Shown here one piece after another: positions 1 through 12,148 of a DNA stretch of 64,000 nucleotides (positions are counted from its first letter, which is position 1; every line of letters begins with the position of its first letter). Under the pieces are notes generated by a model. It was not told where the DNA came from and made no database searches. It saw only the letters and a program-made list of their open reading frames with translations. The DNA comes from Hymenopellis radicata (lineage: Eukaryota > Basidiomycota > Agaricomycetes > Agaricales > Physalacriaceae). The translations under genes were made by a program, and so were the position numbers. The stretch covers positions 62,001 to 126,000 of the forward strand of contig JADNRX010000119.1 of NCBI GenBank assembly GCA_015501595.1, given 5' to 3'.

Positions 1-3000
1 GTCCAGGTCCGCGACACTCCCAATCACCTCGAAAGCCTTCGTCCCGACATCTACGGCACTCCCCACACTGTTAGATACAGTGCTAGCACTGATAGGAGCA
101 TCACTGAGAAGGTCACGAAAGTAGGCAAGAGACAAATCAATCCCATCGCCAATGATCGTGCTCTCGACATCAAAGCTTGTCCTATTGTCGCTGTGCTCCG
201 CACATTCATCTGGTTCCTGGTCGGGATCGTCCTCTAGCACGCCGAGGCCCATTTGCGCATCTGTGGTGAAATTCGATGATGTCCCTTGTGCTGCCGGCAC
301 CTGAAAATCCGAGGCATTGACCTTCAACTGCGGGATTGGTGCTATCGAACTCGACTTTTCACGCGCCGCAGCCTTCGTTGATGGCGAGAAAAGCGTCCCA
401 ATGCTCCTCCAGTTGAGTTGCGGCAAGTTTGGCAAGTTCTACAAAAGATTAATGTATTGTAATCAGAGAGCTGATGATGTTACCGTAGGTGGTTCACGCG
501 CCCGAGCAAGTCGACGGTTATCCTGGCGGATTTTTGTCATGCCGACTACACTGGCAGCCTTCTGACACGAACGATCGGTTGAATTCATGCGCGTGAAGGA
601 GGACACTGTCCGTTCCTCGGGCATGGAGTTCAGCAGCATCGAGAAAATCTTGATGGCAACAAACTGACAATGCTAGTCAGCGAATGGATACAAAGAAGAA
701 GAGGCGCCTACGGAAAGCACATCAGCATGTGGGCTTCTGGCCATCTCACGCCAATACTTGATGGCGGACCACATAGGCGATCGGTTGCAGAATGGCGCTG
801 ATTGGCGTGCATACGCTTCGAGTTGTAACTTCAGCGCACTAACAGCAGCGTCACTGTTCCCATAATGACTGCACTCTGGAATAAGTCGGCTCTGCATCTC
901 GCGATAGAGCATCTTCACAAGGAAGATCCCAACCTTAGCGTATACAGGTATCGCGTCGCGTAAGTCCTGATCAGCGCGGTTGGCGGGAATTCCTCGGATC
1001 CGAACAGCGCCTCGTTCTAGTACATTTGCTTGCGATTTCTTGAGTATAGGACTGGTGATTTGAGCTACAAACCATGGTCAGATATCAACGACAACAATTG
1101 AAACAGTCACTAACCTGGATCTAAGAAAAACCCCGCCAAATAGATAACACCACCTTCCACACCCATCATCTCTTTGAAGCGACTATTCACAATTTGTCGG
1201 ATTGCCTCTTGTACCTCCGTTGGGTATCCCTGTGAGTTCTCGCTGAAGAGATCGCGTATCACGGCACTAATAGCGATGTAGAACTTCCAGACATCGCTGA
1301 CATTTGTATTCAGCCCTTCAAGGCACTTGATAGCCCGAGCGATAGGCTCTAGAACACAGACAAGTTGTGTGAGGCGAAGATTGAAAGTGGAGTAAACGGG
1401 TAGCTTCTTCAAGAATGCTAATGGCTGCGAAGAACGGTCAAGTTAGCATACTGATAAGCACATGCACCATTTTCCGTACCGAATCAGCATTTGTCTGAAT
1501 CACATCTGATCGTAAGAGATCCATGATTGCCGAGAGACATTGTTGAAGGGAGTATCCAGCCCAGTAGATTGTTCCGAATCATGTCTTCCCAACCTTTTCG
1601 AGCCCTTTGTTGATATCAAGGGTAACACGCTGAGCGGCCATATGCGTCGAGCCATATGTCGACTTTGAAAAGTACTTGATGGTTGTTCGCATTTGTACAA
1701 TAGGCTGGAGTCTTATCAGCGAAAAAGACTATGCTCAGTCAAACTCAACGAACCTCTTTGAAGTACTCCAATTTGCATATGTCTTTAATTTTGTTCGAAA
1801 GATGATGGCATGGATCCGGAAGAACAACGATCGTGGGACAGATCACGTTGACATTCTCTCGCGCCACTTTGGTGTTACCAGTGCTGTCTGACCCGATGCA
1901 GCCAAATCGTTCGGGACCAACATATCGAATGATCTGCTCGGATGTGATAGTCAGTATCCCAGGAATCGATGAAAGAAGACGAACAACTTACCTTGAGCAG
2001 AACATTTGCCAGATGCTCGCCGGCATGAGACACTCCGAATGCTTCATCCCCATGAACAAAGTAGGACTCACGACCGTACAGAGTCGTGACCGTAATGTGC
2101 ACGGTATAGACCGACTGAGGTCGTCGAAGTGAGCTACCGTCAAAAGTGATGGAAAGGAAGTACTGCGTTTTGAGGTACTCGTAGACACGGACTGTGACAC
2201 GAGCGGCCTCAAAGGGAATGTAGTTTGTCGAGAATGTCGATCCGACGAAGATGCCGTTTTGATGCTGCAGGTGGTTGACGAGCTGGCGAAATTTCGGATT
2301 GTCGACTACAGCCACCGGAAGACATGCATCACAGATCAGTTCTAGTGTGTATAGATTGGATTTGGTTTGGAATTTTGCGAGGTCGGTGCGATCCTTAATG
2401 GCTCCTTGACGTTTAAAGGCAGAGAACATGTCAGGCTTCGAAGTAGACGGCGGCGTGGCCTCGTCAGCGGCAACCTGCACACTGAGAGCCTTTCCGCTGC
2501 TAGCCTGAAGTGCTGCCTCACGAACTTCAGGTGCGTGAAAGGAGCAGTTGGTAGCGTGCGAGAGGACACGGGCCGATTGACGGGGATGTGCCCAGTTTGT
2601 TCGACAGCCTAGACCCGAGCAGCGCCAGCGGACAACGTTAGGATCGCTACTGAGAGTGCATCGAATAGTACACTGATCGAGCAAAGCATTCGCTGGTTTC
2701 CCAGCCCGCTTCCCGCCAGTTCCTGATAGTGCAATCACGATGTCAACAAGTTTCTCAAGTGGGACACCAACCTAGTATAGACATTGATATAAGCTAGCAA
2801 TGATGTTACGTGGAAAATACTCACATCTCCTTGTTCTGTTAGCTTCTGGGCCTCCCGACGCTGTTCATCTTGATGCGCCTTTGTCGCTTTATGCTTCTTA
2901 TTCTGTACGCGCTGGCTACTCTCGTCCTCAAGCAAGCGCTTGGCAGCTGTTGTTTGAACTTCTCGAGGAACCTTGACGCGTCTGAGCCCAAAAGCAGGAG

Positions 3001-3372
3001 GTTCAGAAGTGTGACTTACTATGCCACCGTCTGCCTCAATTGCGATCTTGGCTGCTGCAGTCAGATCATCAACCCATTTGATCAACAGCAAGTTCTCCCC
3101 AAATCTCCCGGTAATAGATGCGCGTAAAATAGGCACAACAGCCTCTAAGGCAGGACCACGCCCTTGAATTGGATGGGACCGTGGTTTCGATCACCGAATT
3201 CCGGTTCGAGATGTTTGTTTACCACGGACTGAACCGATCCATAATCTTCTATCTCCGTTGGGTCTGGCTCGTAATTTGCGAATGAGTAAGCGTTATTGAC
3301 GGGAATCGATTTCGGCAGTGCTTTGAGACAACGGTCCAGCTCTTTGAGCTCATCGCTGTAGTAGGTGGTCAT
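1..3372 (-). pseudogene. DUF659/hAT-type transposase-like (RNase H-like) gene, 5' complete, 3' end beyond window, with a premature stop
   Basis: Minus-strand multi-exon gene starting at the ATG at 3372. Exons can be followed at about 3372-3145, 3136-2835, 2760-2010, 1900-1740, 1690-1490, 1412-1120, 1050-670 and 650-1. Visible are a BED-like CxxxxC...H..C stretch (WRCSGLGCRTNW, then SHATNCSFH) near 2600, the DUF659 core (ITFDGSS near 2150; GCIGSDSTGNT near 1890; LPDPCHHLSNKIKDICKL near 1790) and a hAT C-terminal dimerisation-like region (AIKYWREM, HADVLS, LNSMPEERTVSSFTRMN, 760-590). These families are transposases or genes derived from them that recombine DNA in the nucleus. In the conserved K-T-R-F-G-T motif the Arg codon reads TGA (1579-1581), a CGA-to-TGA change, while frame and splicing look sound on both sides. 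I therefore call it a recently inactivated copy. Transposon ends are not visible; the 3' part lies outside the window. Confidence 0.7.
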
Positions 3373-3880
3373 GAAGAAAAATTTCGATGGATGACGCGTC
3401 CGGTCCGATTGAAGGTATTACATAATTATAAACGAATAAAACTGCCCTCCCCAGCCTGTGGCGGTTTTTAATGTTTTAAACACCCCTGTTTATAAACCGA
3501 TTTATAAATAGTGCATTACTAACTAAGCCCTATCGTTGCATAGGCACCCTTCTTTATCCTGCTCCCCTCAAGCTCCCGTGGGGAGAACAACGGCGGGATC
3601 TCACAAGTACCCCGGGGTTCTCTCGACGTGGAGGAAGAGAACCTGTGCTGACTTATTGGCATCAATTCACTGTTCTTGTCTATACCACAATTTTCTAAGT
3701 AAAACACTACAAGAACAATTATAAATACGACCTACCAGCAAGGACGACCTGAGTTCCGAGCCTCGCTGCTTACACAGGACATTGTTCATGGATATATGAA
3801 GGCCCGGCGAAGAGTCAAATGTTCCGTGTTCATCTAATCGACATCCATAAATTCAGTCGTGTTAGAATCTAATAAGAGTC
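3373..3880. other. 5' flank of the transposase-like gene, no gene seen
   Basis: AT-rich flank upstream of the DUF659 gene. It has short inverted stretches of TTTATAAA type around 3480-3510 but no convincing ORF. The small open frames at 3519-3724 on the two strands overlap each other and resemble nothing I know. Confidence 0.4.
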
Positions 3881-4960
3881 TATATGTCCCATTAAGCGGA
3901 CGCGGAGGAGGCCGATCTTGGGTAAACATCAATGAGGTGAGATGAAGAAGAAATGGAAACAAGAAAGACATACTTGTCTATTGGGTATTCCGTCAGGTCG
4001 CCTGGGTAAATGGTGGACGATAAGCGCCGTAGGGTACAAGAGCGTAAGAACACGGTGAAAGTGTTGACATGGACTAGAAGCATACAAGTGAATTGGGATG
4101 AAGGCCGTGGAAGATAACGCCCACATTCGTGAGTTCGAGCTCGAATAATCAGAGGACAACATCAAATTAGGTTCCAATCTGCGAGAAACTGAGGCTGCAG
4201 CAACGAAGTCTATGATGAAGGTCAGCTGAATGGCAACCAAAGCTAGAGACGACATACATTGAACACAGTGTTCTCTAATGTGGGACAATAGGATCGCCGA
4301 CGTCGATATCAATCAAACGGCAAGTTGGGAGCGTGTCCAACAGCACAGTGGCGGGGAAATTGACCATCGAACATTGGATCGTGAACGTGGGGCAAAGTCG
4401 TAAGCTACATGTGAAAGCCAAGCGAAGATACACGGACGTCAAATATCCCTTCGTTGTTGTTGGAGAAAAGTTCATCTTGAGGTGCCCATAAGCCCGGGAC
4501 TGTAAAAAGTTGAGGTCCCAAGACCAGAAATGAAAAGAAACAGAGACATACTGGTCAAAGCGTAGCCAGGATGTGGCATTCCCTCATGCGCGGTTCGCAA
4601 CCATTCCGAGGTCGTGGGTAGTCATCTTCGTGGATGTCTACAGTGATGATCAGGCGAAGGGATATAGACAAGAGCGTTACAAGGCGTTTCGTGTAGCCCG
4701 AACAAAAGCTTCAGACCGACGCGATTGCTAACGGAAAGTAAGTGCATGACAAGCAGTTCGTAGAGCATTGACAGCACATCGAAAGCCAAAGTCCCCTGCT
4801 CCACAATAATAAAAATAAGGAAGATGCTCCGCTGAGTCGTCCTAGCCGCCGACGTCGAAGAATTCCCAAGTGAAGTCCCAGGTCGAAAACTGCGAATGTA
4901 AACCTGGAAGCTGAAAGAACAGTCATATAAGGGTCGTCAACATCGGCCAGAGGCACGAGC
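3880..4960 (-). pseudogene. Degraded hydrophobic (membrane-protein-like) gene remains
   Basis: Several minus-strand open segments (4956-4711, 4804-4622, 4475-4275, 4312-3929) carry hydrophobic stretches such as LFLLLW and LVAIQLTFIIDFVAAA. They do not join into one clear model. The 4860-4625 part (GTLAFDVLSMLYELLVMHLL, then a Leu/Cys-rich segment) resembles in style the last membrane helices of the fungal DUF6533-type family, but this is weak. About 130 bp near 4840-4975 resembles 25300-25475, which lies downstream of the second metacaspase, so both are probably remains of one duplicated neighbour. Function is not assigned. Confidence 0.3.
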
Positions 4961-5051
4961 AGCGTTACTGTGACTTAAGTAGGGTAAAAAATACACTAAA
5001 AATGAAGGGATACAAGAATAAGTTAAACATTAACGATCACATAACACGCTC

Positions 5052-6601
5052 TCAACGTCGGGCGCATGTTTTTACGGGTTCCAGGTGGTTTTCTCGAGAT
5101 TCTGAGACAGCAGTCAGCGCGCACTCAAGATCATAAGTCGTATTGAGACGTACTAATGGCTGATGGCTCGATAACTCCAGCTCCTCAAAATGATTCATAC
5201 CAGTCGGCACTGCTGGCTGCTTGCCGCCCCACCGCCAGTACTGCTTCATGGCCTTTTTGTACTCCTTCGACCCATCATGCATATTTATAGCAGACTTGTG
5301 GAGGTCGTGGCTGACGCGGAGCATGAGGTCCTTCAGTGAGGGGTTCGGGTTTTCTCCTATGCGAAAGTTAGTGCTAGGGCATAGCCACAAAATTCAAACG
5401 CACTGAGAATCTTGACTAGCGCGCTGGTCCAAAATATATGGCTGTGCGTACACGAACCTAGAGATATCACTTGCGCCATTTCGTGCTCAGAGCCATCCGG
5501 CTTGCACCAGCCGTCGCACGGAAAGTGAAACAGTGTGATGGGGCTTTCGCATAACTCTATGGAAGATATCGGCGTCGCCACCATCGACGGCTCACGCTCA
5601 TATGCTGTCTTAACAGTGAGTTTGCAAGTCTGTACACGCTGCCGACCCTCGCAATGTTGGACAGAGCTTTTCCGTGTCTTGACCATAGAGTCACTGACAG
5701 TGACGCGCTTCGTTTGATAAATGCCACGGGTGCTGACAAAAGGGCCGTCGTAGCCTTGCTCAAGAGCATTTTTCCGGACGTTGGGGGTCCAGAGGGATTG
5801 GTCGCAGTGTTCACCCTTCGACACATATGGAACATAGACGCGGTTGCAGCGAAAATGGTCGAGGTCTACCAGTACAACATTAGTGGAGGTTTCAGGAAGG
5901 AAAGAAGTAGTATACTCAGCAGTGAGGCTGAATGGCACGTATCAAAGATTGCGATAAGCTGAGACCCTACGGGAAGCGAGTCTACGAGACGTGCTCTCAA
6001 CTCCTGCACAATGTCGTGAAATAAAAATATGAGCTAGAGAAGATTAACACACATTGTGCTCACACTGAGATTGGTGCATTGCTCCCCTGCGATATTCCAT
6101 ATATGTTCGACGCAACCGGAGTCTGTAACGCCGTTAGTTGGACAGACGTGTAAATAGCACGGCGACATACAATGGAAGAAGAAGTGATCACCGCGCCTTC
6201 GCGTCGCGCACGAGGTTGTCGATCTCTTCGCAACTGAATGTGATGAGCAAGAGTATGGGGGCGCGGCAAGGCGGGACATACAATATTCTCGCGCGTAGGC
6301 TGAAAATGCGGCTCTCCGCCATCGTCTATCAGTGTCACGATGTCATCAGGGGAGTAGTGGTATTCCTCTGGGCTGGATGTCAGTCAACAGCGTGAGAGGA
6401 AAACATTGAGAACTTACTTATAACGAGATCCTTCATTTGCAATACATCCACATGAGAGCCTGTCGTTGGCCAGGCTCAGCATAATGGATACCGATGAGAA
6501 GCGCCCGCCCTTCTGAATCTCTTGGGTCTCAGCTCAGTAACGAGCGGTGGGGCATACGGCCTACGAGGTCCACGATGCTCGTTGGAGTTGATGATCTTCA
6601 T
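5052..6601 (-). pseudogene. Metacaspase (caspase-like protease) pseudogene, copy 1
   Basis: Same exon order as the copy at 28918-27240: N-terminal MKIINSNEHRGPRRPY, the PTRENI...EIDNLVRDA segment, FDTCHSA (nucleophile Cys, near 5935), LDHFRCNRVYVPYVSKG and the C-terminal NPNPSLKDLMLRVSHDLHKS with LSSHQPL. Lesions relative to the other copy are: a 10-bp insertion near 6510 and a 1-bp loss near 6459, which throw the R-A-L-L-I-G-I start of the caspase fold out of frame into a stop; loss of about 150 bp near 6060-6110, which removes the GMDECLVPMDA region; and loss of about 20 bp near 5425 (the ACKDSQ...EERGNSMT region). The catalytic His of the HYSGH motif reads Cys (HYSGC). Most likely non-functional. 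The TATA box is still present. Confidence 0.85.
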
Positions 6602-6640
6602 CGTTGCAAGAGGTCAAGCTGGGGACAGGATGGATAGCGC

Positions 6641-6652
6641 TTATATATAAAA
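6641..6652 (-). promoter_or_regulatory. TATA box of metacaspase copy 1
   Basis: A TTATATATAAAA run about 40-50 bp upstream of the ATG at 6601 on the minus strand. It is conserved in the second copy at 28959-28970, which argues that the duplication took the promoter with the gene. Confidence 0.55.
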
Positions 6653-6840
6653 TCTAGATTCTAGAAGGCACTGGTGAGGAAGGCTGTGTTGCATTACTAG
6701 AACGGTAATGCAATGCATACCAGTGCTACCTTCCAGGTTCGCGAACCGCGAAATTAACGAAAAGTGTGAAAAGGTGAATAAATAGAATACGATGAAGATG
6801 GAAGATGAAGAGAAATGAAGGTGAAGGTCGAAGAGAAAGA

Positions 6841-7146
6841 GAGACCTGCGACCCTGACAGTGCCACCGGCAAACACGAATTGGCGCTTGTTGGCGCTTAT
6901 CTGTCATTCCCGCATTATTATCGTGAAATCGGCACTTCTAACAAGTCACTTGAGAAACGGCCCAGAATGAAGATGATGGACGTTAGAACGATCATCGATG
7001 TGGCGGACCACATGGTTGATCGGCCAATGCCGGAGGGAAAGAATCACAGATACCGTCGAGCGCATAGGTGGACTTGCTTTTCTCGGGAGAATACCACTAA
7101 TTTTCACTGCTAGACGGATTAGTAGGCGACCACCACGATGAGTATA
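6841..7146. other. Unassigned DNA after the duplication edge
   Basis: Short open frames on both strands overlap here (6805-7113 and 7164-6946). None shows a family signature. The duplication similarity stops near 6840. Confidence 0.4.
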
Positions 7147-7390
7147 CTGTAGTGTTTCAACCATAGGTTCGCAGCTTGTGACCCGATATGCTGTGAACTT
7201 ACAGTGAATAGGTTCATAGACCCTTAAATTCCCTTATTTGGACAGGCCTGCTGCAGGCGGGACCTGAAATTTCCGCTTTTGGATGCCTGTGCCTGGCCAG
7301 GAGGCTCCGTGATGCAATATGCAATATGTATAGGTTCAGTTCATGGGGCTCCGTGACCCGATATGAGAATATACGGTTGAAACGCTACAG
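7147..7390. mobile_element. MITE family 1 (TA-flanked, CTGTAG...CTACAG ends), copy 1
   Basis: A 244-bp element bounded by TA on both sides, with inverted ends CTGTAGTGTTTCAACC and GGTTGAAACGCTACAG type. The interior has CTTAAATTCCCTTATTTGGACAG and a GC-rich hairpin, as in the copies at 17412, 56950 and 57815. TA flanks and the small size fit a Tc1/mariner-type MITE. No coding capacity. Confidence 0.85.
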
Positions 7391-7925
7391 TAGCACCGAC
7401 GACGGCACCGACAACCTCTACGACCTCGTACACACCCCAAAATTCATCAACAACAACGTGCAGCAGGGCAACACGCGATGACGAGCAATACGGACACCTT
7501 CCTGGACTTGAACTTGCTCCCGATCAGCTGAGAGCTGTCCTGCTCAATTACTTTCAGGAATTGAATGTACACAGGAACAATTGAGATTCAACTTTACTTG
7601 AACGTTCTTCACTAATTCGACGGACTGTCACGGTCTGAACCATACACTGCGCCGGTCGAAATGTCGGTGCGTGCGCAATAATGTTTCACCTTTTCCCAAT
7701 CATCATTGATTCATCAACAACCTCCCACCCTCCCAGCACACCCACCTAGTGCGGTCGACGTGGAAGATCCTGGCAGTACTTGACACAACCCCCCAAGCTT
7801 GTCGAGCCTACCCATCCTGTCCGCTACAATCCCAGAAAACTCACTCTGACTCTGGCGGCCCATCCCACATCAGGAAAAAGCCTCCCAGGTATTCTGGAGG
7901 AAATCACCGACTAATTATCACTATT
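7391..7925. other. No gene recognised
   Basis: Region between two MITEs. One plus-strand open frame (7749-7937) runs into the next element, and nothing in it is recognisable. Some CAACAACNAC-type simple sequence occurs near 7440. Confidence 0.4.
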
Positions 7926-8287
7926 AGGGGATGTTAAAGCTGCTAGAAAGAGCTGCTATACGTGCTGCTACGGTGAGTTGCTACGAAAGTTGCTACTGCT
8001 CACCGCCATCGTCTGCCGATAGGATGCCGGACACCCGAAGTTGCCTGTATGCCTTCATAGAACTTTTGGGTGTCCTGTTTGTTTGAGAACGATTTCAATT
8101 GAAGTACATGCTACGTTTCAGACAATCTTTCTATACTACGGGCTGAAGAATGGAGGGAAGATATGAACGACGTGAAATGAGGTCAAAGAAATTCAAGCTC
8201 CGATGTTGCCGACCCGTTTCCCGAGAGCGTAGCAACTCACCGTAGCAGCACCTGTAGCAGCTCTTTCTAGCAGCTTTGACATCCCCT
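7926..8287. mobile_element. MITE with long inverted ends (AGGGGATGT...ACATCCCCT)
   Basis: The first 60 bp (AGGGGATGTTAAAGCTGCTA onward, through GCTGCTACGGTGAGTTGCTA) are repeated in reverse at the end, with few mismatches. ATT flanks both sides and may be a 3-bp target duplication. About 240 bp of unrelated DNA lies between the arms. No ORF, so non-autonomous. Confidence 0.75.
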
Positions 8288-9330
8288 ATTCTCAGAAATT
8301 GTTCTATTTCTGCTAAAACACACGAAAAAGTTGCAATAGTACAATCTTAGCAGCAGCCTGAACTAATCTCAAGAAAAAGTGCACACATCGTATGAAAAAA
8401 ATAATAGTCCCCAACTGAATTGAAGGAATCTGCTGAATTATCAGGTAAATTATACAGCTATGGTCGAAAACCTTGTCATTTGTAGAATATGCGCTCCAAA
8501 ACCACTGATGAGTTAAAAAGACGTGTAAGTACTGCTCGACGTAAGCGCACTCGGGAAGTTCAGTACTCTGTAGCGATATGTACGATGCACACAGGGAAGG
8601 CAGCACGATGGTTTTAGCATGCACATGCCATGCCAAAGCGGTGGTCATGGTTGATTCTACCATCTGCGGAAGGGGAAGTACGTGATTGAGCTATCACAAA
8701 CCAACGGACGTACAGCTAGGTCCCATAAGGTAGCCACGGAGGGACCTTTCACCTATCCCAGACTACATGCGTACCGTCGGAAGCCGGTTGCCATTGTGCG
8801 GGCTCAATATGAATGCTGAATCTCGTGTGCGGCATTCGGTGCTTGGCGTTGCAGAAGGGTGATATTTCTGGATGACTGACGTTCAAATGATGAGTTTAAC
8901 GGTCGTTGAGCATGGGCTTGAAGAGATCCAGGAAGAACAGTCGTATCTTGCCAGGAGCTTGCAAAGGGTCAAGAGCGAGAACAGCAGTATCGACAAGGAA
9001 CACGTACCACTATCCGGAGACGTTCTGACACATGCGGCAATACAGCTCTGAGAAGGAGTCCATGGTCATGAAAGAATCACAATCGAGAGCGACGCGGGCG
9101 TAAAACCATGATGGAGCTCGAATCTGGTAGTATGTGGCGCCTTCCAAGAGCTTGTGTCTGTCGTGGCCGGTGATACAGGAACGCGCGCATCTACACAATC
9201 GGTCGGCGCCAAGGAAGCGATGCGCTGCACTTTTGCGGGGTGGGTGGCGAAAGACATGGGGAGATTCGTTTGAAGGCGCGCGTAACAGTTTCTGGCGCGA
9301 AAGAAGACAAGTGGAACGACGGGCGCATCT
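8288..9330. other. Gene-poor stretch, possible decayed exon
   Basis: A minus-strand open frame at 8663-8313 (116 codons) and another at 9198-9010 (containing ATYYQIRAPSWFYARVALDC) are open but unrecognised and have no clear partner exons. The second looks more protein-like. I treat this as decayed or unknown coding DNA. Confidence 0.3.
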
Positions 9331-10152
9331 AGCGTTTGAAAGTCAGGTTAGGTTAGGTCTTTAGACCTTACCTGCTGTGACCGTTGACCGCGCCCCGCAG
9401 GGGAAAATTTTTTGAGGCCTAACCGGTGACTGTAACCGCGGTCTGACCGTAACCGGCCCATAACTGCAGTCTTTAGACCAGTTAGTGACCGGTCTAACTG
9501 GTCTCCGGTCAGACCGGTCAGCAACTGGTCGTAACCGGTCAGACCGCTCATTAACTGCAACAAAAGCACTCAGCAAGGCTCAATGGTATACTCACATCCG
9601 TGAATTATTGAATATACTATACCTACACCAAGTTTTAGCCAGTCAAGAGTGGTCATGACCGGTAAATTTTATTCGTGCCTTCGAGCAAGCCTGTGCTAAA
9701 TAGCACAGGTAGCATTCGAAGTACACGAGGATATCCCATGCCTCCCGACAATGCAACATCATAGATAATGCTGCACAGTCGCAAGACAGCGGGGATATAG
9801 GAAAGGTAATGGGTTGGCATTGTGGTGGTAGTGGCGCCAGATGGTCATCACCTTCGCACCAGTCGTGATAGCGGGGCGAGAGTAATCGACGTCGCCGTCT
9901 TCGAGACGCGGTCATCACCGTCGTGGTGGGGTTGTCGTCGAGTGCGTCCTGCGGCCCGCTGTTGTTGTCGTGCTGCTGGGACATTGTCGTTGTCGTCCTG
10001 GTGCCGTTGAAGGTGCCGGTATCATCGTGGAGGTGTGCCATCATCGTCGCGGAAGTGAAGTGCCGTCGTCATGGAGGTGCTGTTGTCGTCGTGCTGCTGC
10101 TGTGGCTCCCGGCAGTACACATCAGTTGCTGCCAATAATAGAGAAAAAAAGA

Positions 10153-10330
10153 CGTACCTTGAAGACGCCGCCTGTCAGCAGACAGCAGGGCGTCGTGTCC
10201 CATAGTCGTACTCCTGAGTCCTCTGACCCATGAGGGGTCTTCATCGTTGTCGTCGCAGATTTGCGGCCTCGTTGGAGGGCTTACGCGTCCAGCGGGGCCG
10301 CCGGGGCTCTTCAAGCCCGCAAACAGAGTC
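10153..10330 (-). repeat. Hairpin module M1, copy a
   Basis: Read on the minus strand: GGGCTTGAAGAG-like lead, then GACGCGTAAGCCCTCC and GAGGC (hairpin AGCC-loop-GGCT type), about 110 bp of weaker similarity, TGCTGTCTGCTGACAGGCGG (second hairpin CTGTC/GACAG), then GGCGTCTTCAAG followed by GTACGT. The same order recurs at 11.13, 11.73, 16.6, 50.1 and 56.6 kb. Confidence 0.65.
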
Positions 10331-11124
10331 AAACTATAGGGAGACGACACAAAGTCGGTCTCCGTGACGATGTGCGACGACTCAGAGTCGGTCGCGAGAG
10401 AGGTGGTCGTGGTGAGAAAAGAAGAGAGCGACGCCGAACAGTGTTCGATCACTGTCCGGTTGTCCGGATCGGGCATCCGATCGCGGACGGAACGAGCTTG
10501 TCGACGCTCGGGACAGTGATGAACGATTCGGAGTGGAGATGTAAGCATCGGAATCTAGTACAATAAAGAGGTTGCATATATCTAGGCTAAATCCGTGGTA
10601 ATATAATAGCTGCAGAGCTGATAAATTCCTTACATAGCAAGTATACCATCAGGTATACGCTGAAATCATGTCCTCCAGCACGAGAAATCTCTCCGGTGGC
10701 TGTCATTTTTGCAGGAGTATATACTTCACAATGCATATCATTTGATTTCAGCTATCATTGAAGATATGAGTCCGTGTACTAATTGTAGTGTATGAACTAG
10801 AGAGGTTGGTGTCGACGGCATTAGTATCATCTTGTCATCTGCCTAAAAACCACTCAAAAAATTAAGTACTCATATGTACTGCAGTATCATATCCCAACGA
10901 GTTTCAAAGCTTCAATCGTCTCTGTTTGCGTGCTGGACGCCGCGCAAGTTGGGCAAAACCACTCGGACCGATCATCCGAGTGGTGATCGAGACACTTTTT
11001 TGTGCTCGATCTCTCCCTCATACTACCACCATCTCACGATGCCTGGACCCCGACGACTCGACCATGGGACGCGGGTCTTCCAGGCGTTGTTCTGCTTCAA
11101 TCCACCTTTTTTTCCCAGTCTTTC

Positions 11125-11290
11125 CATGGATGTGTGGGCTTGAAGAGCCCCGGCGGCCCCACAGGACGCGTAAGCCCTCTAACGAGGCTGTACATCTTCG
11201 ACGACTTTGCTGGTGACCCCCGCGAGGAGATAGGGGACTCAGGACATCGACGCCGCACTGTCTGCTGATGGGCGGCGTCATCAAGGTGCA
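11125..11290 (+). repeat. Hairpin module M1, copy b
   Basis: GGCTTGAAGAGCCCCGGCGG, GACGCGTAAGCCCTCTAACG and AGGCTG, then ACTGTCTGCTGATGGGCGGC and GTCATCAAGGTGC. It matches copy a in order and spacing but lies in the opposite orientation. Confidence 0.65.
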
Positions 11291-11726
11291 ATTTTTTCCC
11301 TTTATCTTATAATTCTGATTACTACTGCAGCACGACGACGACGTCCCCACCACAGCAACCATGACCCCATCACGACGATGATGGCACCAGGACGACAACC
11401 ACAATGTACCGGGACGACAACCACTACCTCACCACCCAAAGACGACGCCGACAGGATGATGATGCCACCACTGCAATTACGCCTCCCTCCATCACCACGG
11501 CGACACCACCACGTTGACCCAAGGAAGTAAGCAAGACATCACGAAGATCTGGATCTCTGGAGATCACAAATTGCCACGCGCGACAATGGCGGCACCTCTA
11601 ACAACGACTGCTACCACCACAAGACGACGACGACCACCGCACCACACCCACCAGGACCACTATGACGACAACATACCACGGCGACGGTGAGACAACAGCC
11701 CAACGACACCAGCATCTCCAGCAAAG

Positions 11727-11850
11727 GGAAACGGGCCCGCAGGACGCGTAAGCCCTCGAACGAGGCTGCCTATCTCCATGACGATGGTGACCTCTCCGGA
11801 TAGACGGTTTGAGAACCAACGCCGTGCTGTCAGCTGCAGGCGGCATCCTT
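11727..11850 (+). repeat. Hairpin module M1, copy c
   Basis: GACGCGTAAGCCCTCGAACG and AGGCTG, then GCCGTGCTGTCAGCTGCAGG and CGGCATCC. It is shorter in the middle than copies a and b. Downstream is a C/T-rich run. Confidence 0.6.
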
Positions 11851-12148
11851 ATTTTTCCCCTCCCCACCAAAACCTTGTCATTTCCTTTTCCTCCCTCATT
11901 GTCTTGCGGTGGTGAGACGTTGTTCTACGTCTCACCTTCGGGAGGCGTGAGTGGATTCTCGTGCTTTATGAAATGCTTCCCGTGCTATTTAGCACGGGTA
12001 TGCTCGTAAAGCACGAACAAAAATGACTATTAACCGTCAAAACCCTATGGGTGAGTATACGGCCAGTGCGGATCTGTGTTTTTTTTTTCTTGCAGCATAC
12101 TGCATGCTACGTATCGTAGGACCTAAAAATTTGAAATGAATATGACCT

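Larger units (their letters stand above)
4977..6840. repeat. Segmental duplication, copy 1 (partner 27166-29150)
   Basis: The sequence from the AGTAGGGT..AAATACACTAAAAATG stretch to GAAATGAAGGTGAAGGTCGAAG matches 27166-29150 nearly base for base in the same orientation. It covers the metacaspase gene, its TATA box and about 200 bp of upstream DNA. Copy 1 carries the extra deletions and small indels, so it is the decayed member. The NLR gene lies between the two copies. Confidence 0.9.

Noticed and set aside
9822..11404. Open frames with Val/Cys/Arg-rich or Ser/Thr-rich translations
   Set aside because: GTCGTC/GACGAC-type repeats in all frames; the shared peptide GLKSPGGPAGRVSPPTR comes from module M1 and loses frame after 25 residues in each copy.
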